Assembly (NCBI GenBank): GCA_025358555.1
Contig: JANYJD010000226.1
Location: 1-41,265, forward strand
DNA from: Rhodoferax sp.
Lineage (GTDB): Bacteria; Pseudomonadota; Gammaproteobacteria; Burkholderiales; Burkholderiaceae_C
Direction of reading: 5' to 3'
Length of the DNA stretch: 41,265 nt
A program made the translations under genes and the position numbers. Of the stretch, positions 32,644-40,337 are shown in pieces (within the stretch, counting starts at the first letter, position 1; every line of letters begins with the position of its first letter). Under the pieces are notes generated by a model. It searched no databases. It was not told the origin of the DNA and saw only the letters and a list, made by a program, of their open reading frames with translations.

Positions 32644-33498
32644 TTACGGGTGGGAGGCCTGATCTTTTTTCAGGCCAATGCCTACCAAAAACGTCTCCGA
32701 AGACTTGTCGCGCGAGGCCTTGGGTTTGACGGGTTTGACCGTCACAAAACTCTGCTTGAACAGCTTCACCAGCGCGTCATACCCGCTGCCGTGGAACACC
32801 TTGGCCACCAGCGCGCCCTGCGGTTTCATGTGGGCTTGGGTGAAGTCAATCGCCAGCTCGACCAGATGCTCAACGCGCGCAGCATCAGCCGAGTCGATGC
32901 CCGACAGGTTGGGTGCCATGTCGGACACCACCACATCGGCCAGTCGGCCGGCCATCTGCTGCACCAGCCTGTCCAGCACGTCAGCTTCGCGGAAATCGCC
33001 TTGCAGGAAGACCACGCCTTCTATCGGCTCCATGGACAGAATATCCAGCGCGATGATGGTGCCGTTCAGGGCGCTCGGGGAAGCACCACCAGCCGCCCCA
33101 CCGCCGGTTGGCGGCTTGGGCAAGAACTTGCGCCGCAGGTACTGGCTCCACGCGCCAGGCACCGAGCCCAGGTCCACCACCAGATGGCCCGGCTTGATCA
33201 GGCCAAATGTCTCGTCAATTTCCTTGAGCTTGTAGGCGGCGCGGGCGCGGTAGCCCTCTCGCTTGGCCAGTTTGACGTAAGGGTCGTTGACGTGGTCATT
33301 GATCCAGGCGCGGTTGACCTTGCTGCCCTTCGTCTTCGTTTGGGTCTTGCTCTGGGCCTTGGACAGTGCCTTGGGTAGTGCCTTGGGTAGTGCCTTGGGG
33401 AGTGCCTTGGGTAGTGCCGTGGGTAGTGCGTTTGGCAGTGCCTTCGCTTGGTCTGCCAGCGTCGCTTTGGGTGGGGGTTTTACTTGAGGGTTTGCCAT
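32644..33498 (-). CDS. rlmE: 23S rRNA 2'-O-ribose U2552 methyltransferase
   Basis: 284 residues from ATG 33498, compared with about 209 in E. coli. The extra length is an N-terminal basic tail of repeated Ala-Leu-Pro-Lys units (residues about 19-46), encoded by a 12-bp tandem repeat. The conserved part begins [34 protein letters not shown], followed by the SAM loop [15 protein letters not shown], a Gly/Ala insert, [33 protein letters not shown] and [17 protein letters not shown] catalytic residues appear intact. Divergent from yhbY with only 19 bp between the starts, so their promoters overlap each other's genes. Confidence 0.95.
   Translation of the reverse strand: MANPQVKPPPKATLADQAKALPNALPTALPKALPKALPKALPKALSKAQSKTQTKTKGSKVNRAWINDHVNDPYVKLAKREGYRARAAYKLKEIDETFGLIKPGHLVVDLGSVPGAWSQYLRRKFLPKPPTGGGAAGGASPSALNGTIIALDILSMEPIEGVVFLQGDFREADVLDRLVQQMAGRLADVVVSDMAPNLSGIDSADAARVEHLVELAIDFTQAHMKPQGALVAKVFHGSGYDALVKLFKQSFVTVKPVKPKASRDKSSETFLVGIGLKKDQASHP
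33365..33448 (-). repeat. In-frame 12-bp tandem repeat in rlmE
   Basis: Seven units based on AGTGCCTTGGGT (plus strand): the first four differ at one base at most, the fifth at one, and the last two are degenerate. On the coding strand each unit gives K-A-L-P. As 12 is a multiple of three, copy-number changes keep the frame. Confidence 0.9.
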
Positions 33499-33517
33499 CG
33501 TCACCGATAATAGCGGC

Positions 33518-33994
33518 ATGCCCCTCATCCTACTCACTCCTGCGCAGCGAAAAGACTACCGTGCCGAGGCACATCACCTGGACCCGGTTGTCATGGTGGG
33601 CGGCGACGGCCTGACCGACGCGGTCAAGAAAGAAGTCAACCTGGCGCTCAACGCCCATGGATTGATCAAAGTGCGCGTTTTCTCAGACGACCGCGCCGCC
33701 CGCGAAGTCATGTTTCAAATGCTGGCCAATGAGCTCGATGCCGCGCCGATCCAGCACATCGGCAAGCTGCTGGTCCTGTGGCGGCCCAAAGCGGAGAAAG
33801 AACGCGCCGCTCCCGACGAAGACCGCATGCCCGGCCCGCGTGATTTCAAGGTTTTAAAGTACAGCAAACGCGGCGGCCAGCGGCCTGAGGTCAAAACACT
33901 GCGCGTGCTGGGTAACCAGCGGCTGACAGCGGGCGGCGAGGTCAAACGCGCCAAACCCAAGCAGATCAGCATCAAGAAGAGAAGTCAAACCTGA
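33518..33994 (+). CDS. yhbY: YhbY/CRM-domain RNA-binding protein
   Basis: 158 residues. The CRM fold is visible: [54 protein letters not shown] with the GxxG-like loop, then [14 protein letters not shown]. The last 60 residues are a Lys/Arg-rich extension, common in beta-proteobacterial members but absent from the 97-residue E. coli protein. It binds pre-50S particles. Divergent from rlmE, as in related genomes. Confidence 0.9.
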   Translation: MPLILLTPAQRKDYRAEAHHLDPVVMVGGDGLTDAVKKEVNLALNAHGLIKVRVFSDDRAAREVMFQMLANELDAAPIQHIGKLLVLWRPKAEKERAAPDEDRMPGPRDFKVLKYSKRGGQRPEVKTLRVLGNQRLTAGGEVKRAKPKQISIKKRSQT

Positions 33995-34014
33995 CAAAAC
34001 AAGCAAAATCCCAA

Positions 34015-34059
34015 AAACTATAAAATAATAGCAAACTTTGCATATAGGACAAGGGCTAC
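34015..34059 (-). repeat. Dispersed 31-bp intergenic repeat, copy D
   Basis: Minus strand GTAGCCCTTGTC ... AAAGTTTGCTA with the tail TTATTTTATAGT. It lies between the convergent yhbY and greA genes, where a DUF4149 gene sits in many relatives. Confidence 0.65.
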
Positions 34060-34194
34060 AGCCGAATTTTCTATATTTTTCGGAAAAAATGGACGGCAAA
34101 GGCAAGCCGGATGCACGGGCGATGCCGTCAGGAACGGACCAGATGCGGAGGATCCAATGCGCGGGATCAACCGTAACAGATCACACCCAACGCA

Positions 34195-34671
34195 TCAAAC
34201 ATAGCTGACCGCGATGATTTCGTAATGCTTGATGCCGCCCGGCGCCTGCACCTCGGCGCTGTCGCCCTCTGCTTTGCCAATCAGCGCACGGGCAATGGGG
34301 GAGCCGATGTTGATCAGGCCCAGCTTCAAATCCGCCTCGTCCACACCCACGATCTGGTACTTGACCCGGGTGCCCGACTCTTCATCTTCGAGCTCGACGG
34401 TGGCTCCAAAAACCACTTTGCCATCGGCGTGCAGGTCGGCGGGGTCGATGATCTGGCAGGCGGACAACTTGCCTTCAATTTCCTGGATGCGGCCTTCGAT
34501 AAAACCCTGGCGGTCTTTGGCGGCATCGTACTCGGCGTTCTCGCTCAGGTCGCCCTGGGCCCGAGCCTCGGCAATGGCGCCAATCACCCAGGGCCGCTCC
34601 ACGGTCTTGAGCTTGTGCAACTCGGCCTTGAGCTTCTCAGCGCCGCGCTTGGTAATGGGAATGGTGGCCAT
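34195..34671 (-). CDS. greA: Transcription elongation factor GreA
   Basis: 158 residues, standard length. [65 protein letters not shown] is the coiled-coil with the acidic tip (DLSENAEYD), followed by the FKBP-like domain: [44 protein letters not shown]. It stimulates transcript cleavage in backtracked RNA polymerase. Usually it follows carB; here an ABC transporter operon lies upstream. Confidence 0.97.
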   Translation of the reverse strand: MATIPITKRGAEKLKAELHKLKTVERPWVIGAIAEARAQGDLSENAEYDAAKDRQGFIEGRIQEIEGKLSACQIIDPADLHADGKVVFGATVELEDEESGTRVKYQIVGVDEADLKLGLINIGSPIARALIGKAEGDSAEVQAPGGIKHYEIIAVSYV

Positions 34672-34701
34672 AGTGGGTCAGACAACAGGGGTAAAAAGTA
34701 G

Positions 34702-34739
34702 CGGGGACAGAGCAGCGCTGTGGCACTGGTCTGTCCCCG
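34702..34739 (-). repeat. REP-like palindrome between dppF and greA
   Basis: CGGGGACAGA and TCTGTCCCCG form a perfect 10-bp stem around an 18-nt loop. On the minus strand a short T-run (CTACTTTTT) follows, so it may end the ABC operon. The GGGGACAGACC motif is also common in REP-type palindromes of proteobacteria. Confidence 0.6.
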
Positions 34740-34786
34740 ATGGAGCGTAGATTATGCCAAGAGATTCACAGCAGTAACTGGGCGGC

Positions 34787-35770
34787 TCACGCCAGCAGGC
34801 AAGCCGCCTGCGTCTGAGGCGTCAATGGGCGCAGCAGCGGCACCTGGGCTGCACAGCGCGGCTGTGCAATCGGGCAGCGGGTGCGAAAGCTGCATCCCGA
34901 GGGCGGGTTGATCGGCGACGGCAAATCGCCGTGCAGAAGTTGCACGGTCTTGTTGCGCTCGCGCCGGGGGTCGGGCAAGGGTATGGCCGACAGCAGCGCC
35001 TGGGTGTAGGGGTGGCGGGGATCGGCATACAGCGCCTGTTTGTCCGCCAGTTCCACCACGCGGCCCAGGTACATCACCATGATGCGCTGGCTGATGTGTT
35101 TCACCACCGCCAGGTCGTGCGCAATGAACACCAGCGCCAGGCCCATCTGCGCCTGCAACTCTTTAAGCAAATTGATGATCTGCGCCTGGATCGACACATC
35201 CAGCGCCGACACCGGTTCGTCGCAAATCACCAGCTTCGGGCTCAGCACCAGCGCGCGGGCAATGCCAATGCGCTGGCACTGCCCGCCCGAAAATTCATGC
35301 GGGTAGCGGTTGATCTGCTGCTCTGTCAGACCAACCCGGGCCATGATGGCGCGCACCTTGTGCATAACTTCGTCTGTCGCCATGCGGGGGAAATGGGTGC
35401 GCAGCGGCTCCGCGATGATGCGTCCGATGGTCATGCGCGGATCCAGCGAGGCCAGCGGGTCCTGAAAAACCATCTGCACGCTCTTGCGCACGGCCTGCCA
35501 CGCATTTTTGTCTGCGCCCTGGATCGGCTGACCCTGCCAGACAATGCTGCCGCTGGTGGCCGGTATCAAATTCAGCATGGCGCGGGCCAGGGTCGATTTG
35601 CCGCAACCCGATTCGCCCACCACGCCCAGCGTTTCCCCCGGCAGCACGTCAAACGACACACCGTCAACCGCCTTGAGCACGCGATGGGGCGCCCAAGGCA
35701 GCATCGATTCGCCGGGCAGCGTGAAGTGCACTTTCAAGTCGCGCACCGACAGCAGCGGCACGTTACTCAT
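34787..35770 (-). CDS. Oligo/dipeptide ABC transporter ATP-binding protein (DppF/OppF type)
   Basis: 327 residues from ATG 35770, overlapping the preceding ATPase gene by 8 bp. Walker A GESGCGKSTLAR, signature FSGGQCQRIGIARAL, Walker B KLVICDEPVSALD and the H-loop VFIAHDLAVVKHI. The C-terminal FeS-type motif of this family is present: PSGCSFRTRCPIAQPRCA (four Cys region), as in peptide ABC ATPases. It energises uptake through the two permeases encoded upstream. Last gene of the run. Confidence 0.92.
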   Translation of the reverse strand: MSNVPLLSVRDLKVHFTLPGESMLPWAPHRVLKAVDGVSFDVLPGETLGVVGESGCGKSTLARAMLNLIPATSGSIVWQGQPIQGADKNAWQAVRKSVQMVFQDPLASLDPRMTIGRIIAEPLRTHFPRMATDEVMHKVRAIMARVGLTEQQINRYPHEFSGGQCQRIGIARALVLSPKLVICDEPVSALDVSIQAQIINLLKELQAQMGLALVFIAHDLAVVKHISQRIMVMYLGRVVELADKQALYADPRHPYTQALLSAIPLPDPRRERNKTVQLLHGDLPSPINPPSGCSFRTRCPIAQPRCAAQVPLLRPLTPQTQAACLLA

Positions 35771-36764
35771 GGCGCAGCCCCTGGAGAACACCAAGCACTT
35801 CAGCCGGGCTTCTGTGGCAGGCGCGCAGAACCATCGCTGCGGTGCCGACCGGCTCCAGGGTGGGCATGGTGCTGTGGCAATGCCCATCAGCCAGCGTGCA
35901 GCGCTCAGAGAATGGGCAACCCGGCGGCAAATGCGCCATGTTGGGGGGCGCACCGGGGATCGCCGTCAGCGTCTGGTTGCCCTCCTCCAGCCGGGGCACG
36001 GCTCCCAGCAGGCCCACGGTGTAGGGATGCGTCGGGCGGTAAAAAATTGACTCTGCACTGCCCTGCTCCATGATGCGTCCGCCATACAGCACCATCACGT
36101 TATCGCACAGGCCCGCCACCACGCCCAGGTCATGTGTGATCATCACAATCGCGGTGCCAAAGTCGCGCTGCAAGTCACGCAGCAGCACGACGATCTGCGC
36201 CTGAATGGTGACATCCAGCGCGGTGGTGGGCTCGTCTGCAATCAGCACATCGGGCTCGCACAGCAGGGCCATGGCTATCATCACGCGTTGGCGCATGCCG
36301 CCCGAAAACTCATGCGGGTACATGCCGAGCCGCCGGGCTGCCTCGGGTATCTTCACTGCGTCCAGCGCTTTGAGCGCGCCGGCACGCGCCTGCTGGCGGG
36401 TCAGTCCCTTGTGGAACTCCAGCACCTCGGTCATCTGGCGCTCCACCGTCAGGTACGGGTTGAGCGAGGTCATCGGGTCCTGAAAAATCATGGCCACCCG
36501 GTTGCCCCGGATTTTGTTGAGGTCTTTGGCTGCCAAGCTCAGCAGGTCTTGCCCCTGAAACAGCGCCTGGCCGCTGGCACGCCCGTTTTTTGCCAGCAGG
36601 CCCATCATGGCCAGCACGCTCTGGCTTTTGCCCGAGCCGCTCTCGCCCACAATGCCCAGCGTCTCGCCGCGTTCCAGCGCAAAGCTGATGCCGTTGACGG
36701 CGGTGACAGTGCCATCAGGCGTCTCGAAATCCACGCGCAGGTTTTTGACGTCAATCAGGGGCAT
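35763..36764 (-). CDS. Oligo/dipeptide ABC transporter ATP-binding protein (DppD/OppD type)
   Basis: 333 residues. Walker A GIVGESGSGKSQSVLAMMGLL, signature HEFSGGMRQRVMIAMAL, Walker B PDVLIADEPTTALDVTIQ, H-loop VMITHDLGVVAGLCD. The C-terminal Cys motif is PPGCPFSERCTLADGHC. It pairs with the DppF-type subunit; the two ATPases form the heterodimer of peptide importers. 18 bp after the dppC-like gene. Confidence 0.92.
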   Translation of the reverse strand: MPLIDVKNLRVDFETPDGTVTAVNGISFALERGETLGIVGESGSGKSQSVLAMMGLLAKNGRASGQALFQGQDLLSLAAKDLNKIRGNRVAMIFQDPMTSLNPYLTVERQMTEVLEFHKGLTRQQARAGALKALDAVKIPEAARRLGMYPHEFSGGMRQRVMIAMALLCEPDVLIADEPTTALDVTIQAQIVVLLRDLQRDFGTAIVMITHDLGVVAGLCDNVMVLYGGRIMEQGSAESIFYRPTHPYTVGLLGAVPRLEEGNQTLTAIPGAPPNMAHLPPGCPFSERCTLADGHCHSTMPTLEPVGTAAMVLRACHRSPAEVLGVLQGLRHE

Positions 36765-36782
36765 AAATCGGAGTGGCCTGGA

Positions 36783-37709
36783 TCAGCGCTCTTTGGGGTC
36801 CAACGCGTCACGCATGCCATCCCCAATAAAATTGAAGCAGTACAGCGTGATGGACAGCAAGGCGCCGGGGAACAGCAAAATCCACGGCGACACCTCCATC
36901 ACCTTGGTGCCGTCCTGGATCAACACGCCCCAGCTGGTCATGGGCTCCTGAATCCCCAGGCCCAGAAACGACAGCACCGACTCCGTCAATATCACGCCCG
37001 GCACGGTGACGGTGGTGTAGATCACCACGATGCCGAGCAGATTGGGCACGATGTGCGCAAAAATGATGCGGGGTGTCGAGACGCCCATGGCCCGCGCCGC
37101 CTCCACAAACTCCATGGACCGCAGCGACATCGTCTGCCCCCGCACCACACGCGCCATGTCCATCCAGGAAAACACCGTGATGGTGATGACCACAAGGTAA
37201 AACTCCCGCCCCAAAATAGTCACGAGCAAAATCGCAATCAGCAGATAGGGCACGGCATACATCATGTCGACCACGCGCATCATCAGCGCGTCCACCCGAC
37301 CGCCGATAAAGCCCGCCGTGGCGCCCCACACAATCCCCAGGCTCACCGATGCCAAGGTGGCCAGCAAACCAACCATCAGCGAGATCCGCCCTCCCACCAG
37401 GCAGCGCACCAGCAGGTCCCGTCCGGCGTCGTCTGTGCCCCAGATATGCGCGTTTTTAAGCGTGGGCGGATTGCTCATGGAATCCCAATCCGCGCTATCA
37501 AAGGCGTTGGGAAGCACCCAAGGGCCCGCCACGCACAGGGCCGCTATCAACAGCAGCAGCAGGAGGCTGAAAACGGCCGCACGGTTGCGCAAAAAACGGC
37601 GGCGGGCATCCGACCACAGGCTGCGCCCCGCAACCAGATCCGCTGGCGTGCCGCTGCCCGCACTGGCCAGCACGGCGACCAGGCTGTCATTCTTTTTTGG
37701 GACAAGCAT
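36783..37709 (-). CDS. Oligo/dipeptide ABC transporter permease (DppC/OppC type)
   Basis: 308 residues from ATG 37709; an upstream GTG at 37772 would overlap the dppB-like gene. An N-terminal cytoplasmic lead with SLWSDARRRFLRNRAAVFSLLLLLLIAALCVAGP is typical of OppC. The coupling loop EFVEAARAMGVSTPRIIFAHIVPN (EAA motif) and the DPKER end are present, and the HIWGTDDAGRDLLVR block marks the subfamily. Six membrane helices. No good ribosome binding site was seen. Confidence 0.9.
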   Translation of the reverse strand: MLVPKKNDSLVAVLASAGSGTPADLVAGRSLWSDARRRFLRNRAAVFSLLLLLLIAALCVAGPWVLPNAFDSADWDSMSNPPTLKNAHIWGTDDAGRDLLVRCLVGGRISLMVGLLATLASVSLGIVWGATAGFIGGRVDALMMRVVDMMYAVPYLLIAILLVTILGREFYLVVITITVFSWMDMARVVRGQTMSLRSMEFVEAARAMGVSTPRIIFAHIVPNLLGIVVIYTTVTVPGVILTESVLSFLGLGIQEPMTSWGVLIQDGTKVMEVSPWILLFPGALLSITLYCFNFIGDGMRDALDPKER

Positions 37710-37744
37710 CAGGGCTTTAGCGACTGGAATTGAACGGCACGTGG

Positions 37745-38665
37745 TCAGTACCGGATCTTCGGATCCAGCCACGCATAAGCCAGGTCCACCAGCAGGTTCA
37801 ACAAAACCGCCAGCACGGTAATCATCACCACCAGGCCAAGCACCAGCGTGTAGTCGCGGTTGCCGGCGCCGTTCACAATCAGTTTGCCCAAACCGGGCAG
37901 CGAGAAAACCGTCTCGGTCACGAGCGCTGCGGTAATGGATGAGATGGCCAGCGGCCCAATCACCGAGACCACCGGCAGCAGCGCAGGCTTCAACGCATGG
38001 CGCAGCACCACTACGCGCGTAGGCAAGCCCTTGGCCCGCGCCGTGCGGATGAAGTTGCTGTGCATCACCTCAATCAAACTGCCGCGCATCACACGGCCAA
38101 TCGTGGCCACGTTGATGAAGGTCAGCAGCGCCACGGGCAGCACCATGAAGCGCAGCTGGAAATTGTCCCAGCCGCCCGCAGGCAGCCACTTGAGCCAGAT
38201 GGCAAACACCATGATCAGCACCGGCCCGATCACAAAGCTCGGGAACGCGCTGCCAATGTTGCCGATCAGCATCACGCCATGATCCACCATGCTGTTTTGC
38301 CGCAGCGCCGCCACAATGCCCAAGCCGACACCAATCACCAGCGAAATCAACATCGACCCCCCGCCAATCGCCAGCGACACCGGCATGGCATTGGCCACCA
38401 GGTCATTCACTGACCAATCGGCATAGCGAAACGACGCGCCCAAGTCGCCTTGCAGCAGGCTCTTGAGATACAGCAGGTATTGCTGCCACAGCGGCAAGTC
38501 CAGGTGGTACTTGGCCTGCAGGTTGGCCAGCACGGCGGCAGACACGACGCGGTCTCCGTCAAACGGCCCGCCGGGTGTGGCGTGCAACATCAAGTAGCAG
38601 ACGGTGATGACCACCAGCAAGGTGGGCAGCGTCGCCAGGGCCCGGCGCAGCGTGTAAGACCACAT
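37745..38665 (-). CDS. Oligo/dipeptide ABC transporter permease (DppB/OppB type)
   Basis: 306 residues. YTLRRALATLPTLLVVITVCYLMLHATPGGPFD is the OppB start with its first membrane helix; YHLDLPLWQQYLLYLKSLLQGDLGASF is the periplasmic loop, and NFIRTARAKGLPTRVVVLRHALKPALLPVV the EAA-type coupling loop; it ends LVDLAYAWLDPKIRY. The 45 bp before the ATG consist of the dispersed repeat (copy E), and no Shine-Dalgarno is recognisable. Confidence 0.9.
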   Translation of the reverse strand: MWSYTLRRALATLPTLLVVITVCYLMLHATPGGPFDGDRVVSAAVLANLQAKYHLDLPLWQQYLLYLKSLLQGDLGASFRYADWSVNDLVANAMPVSLAIGGGSMLISLVIGVGLGIVAALRQNSMVDHGVMLIGNIGSAFPSFVIGPVLIMVFAIWLKWLPAGGWDNFQLRFMVLPVALLTFINVATIGRVMRGSLIEVMHSNFIRTARAKGLPTRVVVLRHALKPALLPVVSVIGPLAISSITAALVTETVFSLPGLGKLIVNGAGNRDYTLVLGLVVMITVLAVLLNLLVDLAYAWLDPKIRY

Positions 38666-38709
38666 ACTACAATAACAATAGCAAACTATTCAGCTCAGAC
38701 AGGGGCTAC
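38665..38709 (-). repeat. Dispersed 31-bp intergenic repeat, copy E
   Basis: Minus strand GTAGCCCCTGTC ... ATAGTTTGCTA with the tail TTGTTATTGTAGTATG; its last bases merge with the dppB start codon. It fills the whole gap between the substrate-binding gene and dppB. Confidence 0.65.
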
Positions 38710-38710
38710 A

Positions 38711-40321
38711 TCAGTGTTTAATGATATAAAAGTCTTTGCTGCGGTAGTGGTCCTGCGTGTTGGCCTCCGAGTAGCCGCCTACATAAGATTTGACCAGACG
38801 CGGCAGCGAATACTGAAGCAGCGGAATGATCGGGTACCCCTCCATGATGGTTTTGGAGGCCTGGGTCAGTGCCGCCTTTCGTTTGGCCGGGTCGGCCAAT
38901 TGGGTGCCCTCGCCAATCATCGCTTCGACCTTCCTGTCGCAATAGAAGTTGGTGTTCTGGTCCGAGTCGCAGCGCACCAAAGCCAGGAAGCTGGTGGCAT
39001 CGTTGTAGTCGGCCAGCCAGCCTTGGCGTCCAATCTGGTAGGCGCCGTCGTGGCGCTTTTTGGCCAGCACCTTGAACTCCATGCTTTCGGTTTCCATGAT
39101 GATGCCCAGCTTGGTCTTCCATTCCGAAGCCACAAAAATAGCCATCTTCTTGTGGTACTCGCTGGTGTTGTACGAGAAGACGTATTTGGTTCCTGGCTTG
39201 ACGCCCGCCTGTTCCAGCAGCTTTTTGGCCTCGGCCACGCGCCTGTCCATCGGCCAGGCGGCCCAGTCATACGGCGTAGGGTCGGCACCCACCACGCCGG
39301 CCACGATCAGGCTGTACGCCGGGGCTTGGCCGTCGGCGGTGACGCGCTTGGACAATATGTCCCGGTCAATCACCATTGACAACGCCTTGCGCACCCGCAC
39401 GTCCTTCATCACGTCCCGGGTCTGGAACTCGTAGTAGCGCAGGCCAATGATGGCCTGGTTGCGCAGTTCTTTGGGGTACTGCGCCTTGTACTTGTCAAAC
39501 ACCCCTGGCGGCATCTGGTAGACGTAGTCCGTCTCGCCCGACTCCCACAGCTTGATGTCGGCAAACTGGTCTTCTATGGGCAGGTAGGTCACGCGGGTGA
39601 GCTGCACGCTGGCGGCGTCCCAGTAGTTTGGGTTTTTCTCCACCACAATGCGGTTGTTTACCTGCCATTCCTTCAGCACAAATGCGCCATTGCCCACCGC
39701 GTTGCCGGGCTTGACCCAGTCTTTGCCAAACTTCTCTACCGTAGCCTTGTGCACCGGACCCAACTGGGTGTTGGCCACCAGCTCGGGCATGTAGTTGATG
39801 GGGTCGAAGGTTTTAAGCTCCAGTGTCAACTTGTCCAGGGCTTTCACGCCCAATTCCGTGACTGGTTTTTTGCCTTGCGCCACGTCAAGCCCATTAAGCA
39901 GAAAATTGCCAAAGGTCACGGCATAGGGCGATGCGGTTTTGGGGTCCACAAAACGGCGGATGCCATAGACAAAATCTTCCGCCGTGATCGGCTCGCCGTT
40001 GGAGAATTTCGCGTTGGCCCGCAACTTGAAAACCCAGGTGGTGGGGCTGGTCTGCTTCCAGCTCTCGGCCACGCCCGGCACCGTTTTGCCCGCTGTGTCA
40101 GTGGCGGTAAGGCCCTCAAAAAGATCCCGCAAAATCTGGTTGGCCGGCACAGTTTCCGCCACCGCCGGGTCCATGCTTTCGGGCTCGGAGCCATTGCTGC
40201 GCACAAACGTCTGGGTAGGGTGCAACTGGGTGCCCGCTGGGATCACGGCGGCAACGCTGGCGAGCGACACCGTCGCGGCAACGGCGGCTGTGCAACAAGT
40301 TTTCTTCAATGCAAAGTACAT
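38711..40321 (-). CDS. Peptide ABC transporter substrate-binding protein (OppA/DppA type)
   Basis: 536 residues. The signal is MYFALKKTCCTAAVAATVSLASVAAV, then RSNGSEPESMDPAVAETVPANQILRDLFEGLTATD, the solute-binding family 5 start. LRANAKFSNGEPITAEDFVYGIRRFVDP, GNGAFVLKEW and MVIDRDILSKR are standard blocks, and WLADYNDATSFL lies in the late lobe. The periplasmic receptor delivers oligopeptides to the permeases encoded directly downstream. It starts 16 bp after the preceding binding-protein gene. Confidence 0.93.
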   Translation of the reverse strand: MYFALKKTCCTAAVAATVSLASVAAVIPAGTQLHPTQTFVRSNGSEPESMDPAVAETVPANQILRDLFEGLTATDTAGKTVPGVAESWKQTSPTTWVFKLRANAKFSNGEPITAEDFVYGIRRFVDPKTASPYAVTFGNFLLNGLDVAQGKKPVTELGVKALDKLTLELKTFDPINYMPELVANTQLGPVHKATVEKFGKDWVKPGNAVGNGAFVLKEWQVNNRIVVEKNPNYWDAASVQLTRVTYLPIEDQFADIKLWESGETDYVYQMPPGVFDKYKAQYPKELRNQAIIGLRYYEFQTRDVMKDVRVRKALSMVIDRDILSKRVTADGQAPAYSLIVAGVVGADPTPYDWAAWPMDRRVAEAKKLLEQAGVKPGTKYVFSYNTSEYHKKMAIFVASEWKTKLGIIMETESMEFKVLAKKRHDGAYQIGRQGWLADYNDATSFLALVRCDSDQNTNFYCDRKVEAMIGEGTQLADPAKRKAALTQASKTIMEGYPIIPLLQYSLPRLVKSYVGGYSEANTQDHYRSKDFYIIKH

Positions 40322-40337
40322 GTGGGTTTCTCCGGTT

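Noticed and set aside
36132-37733. A 533-codon open frame antisense to the ABC ATPase and permease genes
   Set aside because: His/Gln-rich, low-complexity translation without any family pattern; the minus-strand genes are certain.
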